From NCBI RefSeq assembly GCF_900155545.1, contig NZ_LT732526.1, forward strand, positions 2,202,214 to 2,266,213: a stretch of 64,000 bases of DNA. The letters run 5' to 3'. The translations under genes were made by a program, and so were the position numbers. A model generated the notes under the pieces. It was not told the DNA's origin and made no database searches. It worked only from the letters and a program-made list of their open reading frames with translations. The number at the start of each line of letters is the position of its first letter. Position 1 is the stretch's first letter. This document shows, in pieces, positions 62,895 to 64,000 of this stretch. This DNA comes from Clostridium sp. Marseille-P2415 (GTDB lineage Bacteria; Bacillota; Clostridia; Lachnospirales; Lachnospiraceae).

Positions 62895-63542
62895 ATGGAT
62901 TCAAAGCTTGAATTACTGATACAGATTGCGCAAGGAGTCGCTGCTCATTTCGGAAACAATTGTGAGGTAGTGATCCATGATTTGAGAAAAGAAGATATCG
63001 AGAGTTCCATCGTCTTTATCGAAAATGGCCAGGTAAGCAACCGGAAGCTGGGGGACGGCCCCTCTGAAATCGTTCTGGAAACATTAAAGAAGAACCCGGA
63101 CCTTTTAAAAGACCGTCTTTCCTATCTGACAAGGACCGATGACGGAAGGATTTTAAAATCCAGCACCATGTATATAAGAGGAAAGGATAATACCGTTGAC
63201 TACATTCTGGCACTTAACTACGACATCACAGGACTGCTTACCATTGATAACGCATTAAAGTCCCTTCTCACTACCGCAGAAACAGCGGGCGGGGATAAAC
63301 AGCCAAAGAAAATCACCCATAATGTTAACGATCTGCTTGATACGCTGATCGAACAGTCTGTGGCTTTGGTCGGAAAGCCGGTTGCTCTCATGAGCAAAGA
63401 CGACAAAGTCACTGCGATCCAGTATTTAAACGATGCCGGAGCGTTCCTGATCACCAAATCAGGCGACAAGGTATCCAATTATTTCGGCATATCCAAATTC
63501 ACTCTGTACAGCTATATGGATGCGAATAAAGAAAAGGCATGA
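62895..63542 (+). CDS. YheO-like PAS domain transcriptional regulator
   Basis: 215 residues. N-terminal YheO-type PAS domain (HFGNNCEVVIHDLRKEDIES in the first 40 residues) and a C-terminal helix-turn-helix (AGAFLITKSGDKVSNYFGISKFTLYSYM, read in parts). The family includes DauR, which controls D-amino acid catabolism. It sits between ssnA (divergent) and ygeX (same strand, 72 bases on), so it very likely regulates both arms of the purine/amino acid cluster. The ligand is unknown. Confidence 0.87.
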   Translation: MDSKLELLIQIAQGVAAHFGNNCEVVIHDLRKEDIESSIVFIENGQVSNRKLGDGPSEIVLETLKKNPDLLKDRLSYLTRTDDGRILKSSTMYIRGKDNTVDYILALNYDITGLLTIDNALKSLLTTAETAGGDKQPKKITHNVNDLLDTLIEQSVALVGKPVALMSKDDKVTAIQYLNDAGAFLITKSGDKVSNYFGISKFTLYSYMDANKEKA

Positions 63543-63614
63543 TTTCCTTCATGAAGGCAGGCGGAGGTCTAATCGGACTTCCTAATTAAAATTAAAAAAG
63601 GAGAATGCGTAATT

Positions 63615-64000
63615 ATGAAACCAATTGAATGGGTTGTAAACACCATGCCAAAGACCGATGATAAGAACTTGCCGGTCATGGCCCTGGATGAAATCAGGAA
63701 AGCGAGAAGCTTTCACGAAAGCTTCCCGCAGTACAGCAGGACTCCCCTTGCAAAACTGGATCACATGGCAGATCATCTGGGCCTTGGCCAGGTTTATGTG
63801 AAAGACGAATCTTACCGGTTCGGCTTAAATGCCTTTAAGGTGCTGGGCGGTTCCTTTGCGATCGCAAAGTATATCGCAAAACAGATCGGCAGGGATGTAT
63901 CAGAGCTTCCTTACAGCGTCCTCACTTCTGACGCTTTAAGAGAAGAATTCGGCCAGGCCACCTTCTTTACGGCTACCGACGGCAACCACGGACGCGGCGT
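63615..64000 (+). CDS. ygeX: Diaminopropionate ammonia-lyase (partial, 3' end off the right edge)
   Basis: The first 128 residues are present. PLP-enzyme landmarks: PLAKLDHMADHLGLG, VKDESYRFGLNAFKVLGG with the Schiff-base lysine in FGLNAFK, and FFTATDGNHGRG with the phosphate-binding pattern. It splits 2,3-diaminopropionate to pyruvate and two ammonia. ygeX is a known member of anaerobic purine degradation gene clusters with ygfK, ssnA and hydA. AAAGGAG stands about 11 bases before the ATG. Confidence 0.93.
   Translation, partial: MKPIEWVVNTMPKTDDKNLPVMALDEIRKARSFHESFPQYSRTPLAKLDHMADHLGLGQVYVKDESYRFGLNAFKVLGGSFAIAKYIAKQIGRDVSELPYSVLTSDALREEFGQATFFTATDGNHGRG

Overview
The window looks like a chromosomal segment of an anaerobic Clostridia, most likely Lachnospiraceae (Lacrimispora / clostridial cluster XIVa type). 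The evidence is moderate GC, consistent AGGAGG ribosome binding sites, a SigI/RsgI pair, 2-hydroxyacyl-CoA dehydratase chemistry, electron-bifurcation-type Etf, and a selenium-dependent molybdenum hydroxylase gene set. No rRNA, tRNA, CRISPR array or origin was seen. The organism assignment is inference; no database was consulted.

Layout. 1-1.6 kb: a LytTR response regulator and the N-terminal 297 residues of its GHKL sensor kinase. 1.9-4.0 kb: a SigI/RsgI sigma/anti-sigma pair. 4.3-7.2 kb: an AraC regulator divergent from a PHP-family phosphatase, then a metallophosphoesterase. 7.2-12.5 kb: a scarred accessory zone with one complete IS110-type transposase, two degenerate IS110 pieces, three copies of a structured non-coding repeat, and orphan toxin/immunity pieces. 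12.5-20.4 kb: a one-strand operon encoding a PAAR-like (DUF4280) protein, two VgrG/phage-gpD-like spike proteins, a possible effector chaperone, a zinc ribbon protein, a pentapeptide repeat protein, a polymorphic toxin and its likely immunity protein. No sheath, tube, baseplate or ATPase genes accompany it. 20.8-28.4 kb: a glycan utilisation operon (GH5, GPH sugar:cation symporter, GH42, GH43) with a divergent AraC regulator.

28.5-40.0 kb: a nine-gene operon with a GntR regulator upstream. It combines a radical 2-hydroxyacyl-CoA dehydratase with its activator, a YkvI-type transporter, an acyl-CoA synthetase, an acyl-CoA dehydrogenase, EtfB, a ferredoxin-fused EtfA and a family III CoA-transferase. 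The logic is: import an acid, activate it to the CoA thioester, dehydrate the 2-hydroxyacyl-CoA to the enoyl-CoA, reduce it with the Acd/Etf complex, and recycle CoA. The gene set mixes the had/fld type (amino acid-derived 2-hydroxy acids) with the Acetobacterium car type (caffeate respiration). 40.1-45.2 kb: a YitT protein, a leaderless arylsulfotransferase, a Crp-type regulator and an NhaC antiporter.

45.3-62.6 kb: a long same-strand run that reads as one selenium-molybdenum purine catabolism island. In transcription order it holds ssnA, ygfK, a selenium-dependent xanthine dehydrogenase, hydA, yqeC, a ModE-like regulator, a MoeA-like protein, moaC, moaA, a MOSC protein, a MoaB/MogA protein, yqeB, modA, modB, modC and a MocA-type nucleotidyltransferase. 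Divergent to it are a YheO-like regulator and the start of diaminopropionate ammonia-lyase (ygeX), which runs off the right edge. The catabolic genes, the cofactor genes and the molybdate transporter together would make and supply one enzyme system.

The regions most worth following up are the contractile-injection-like toxin operon without a sheath, the IS110 and structured-repeat zone beside it, and the dehydratase/Car-like operon with its duplicated palindromic control region.
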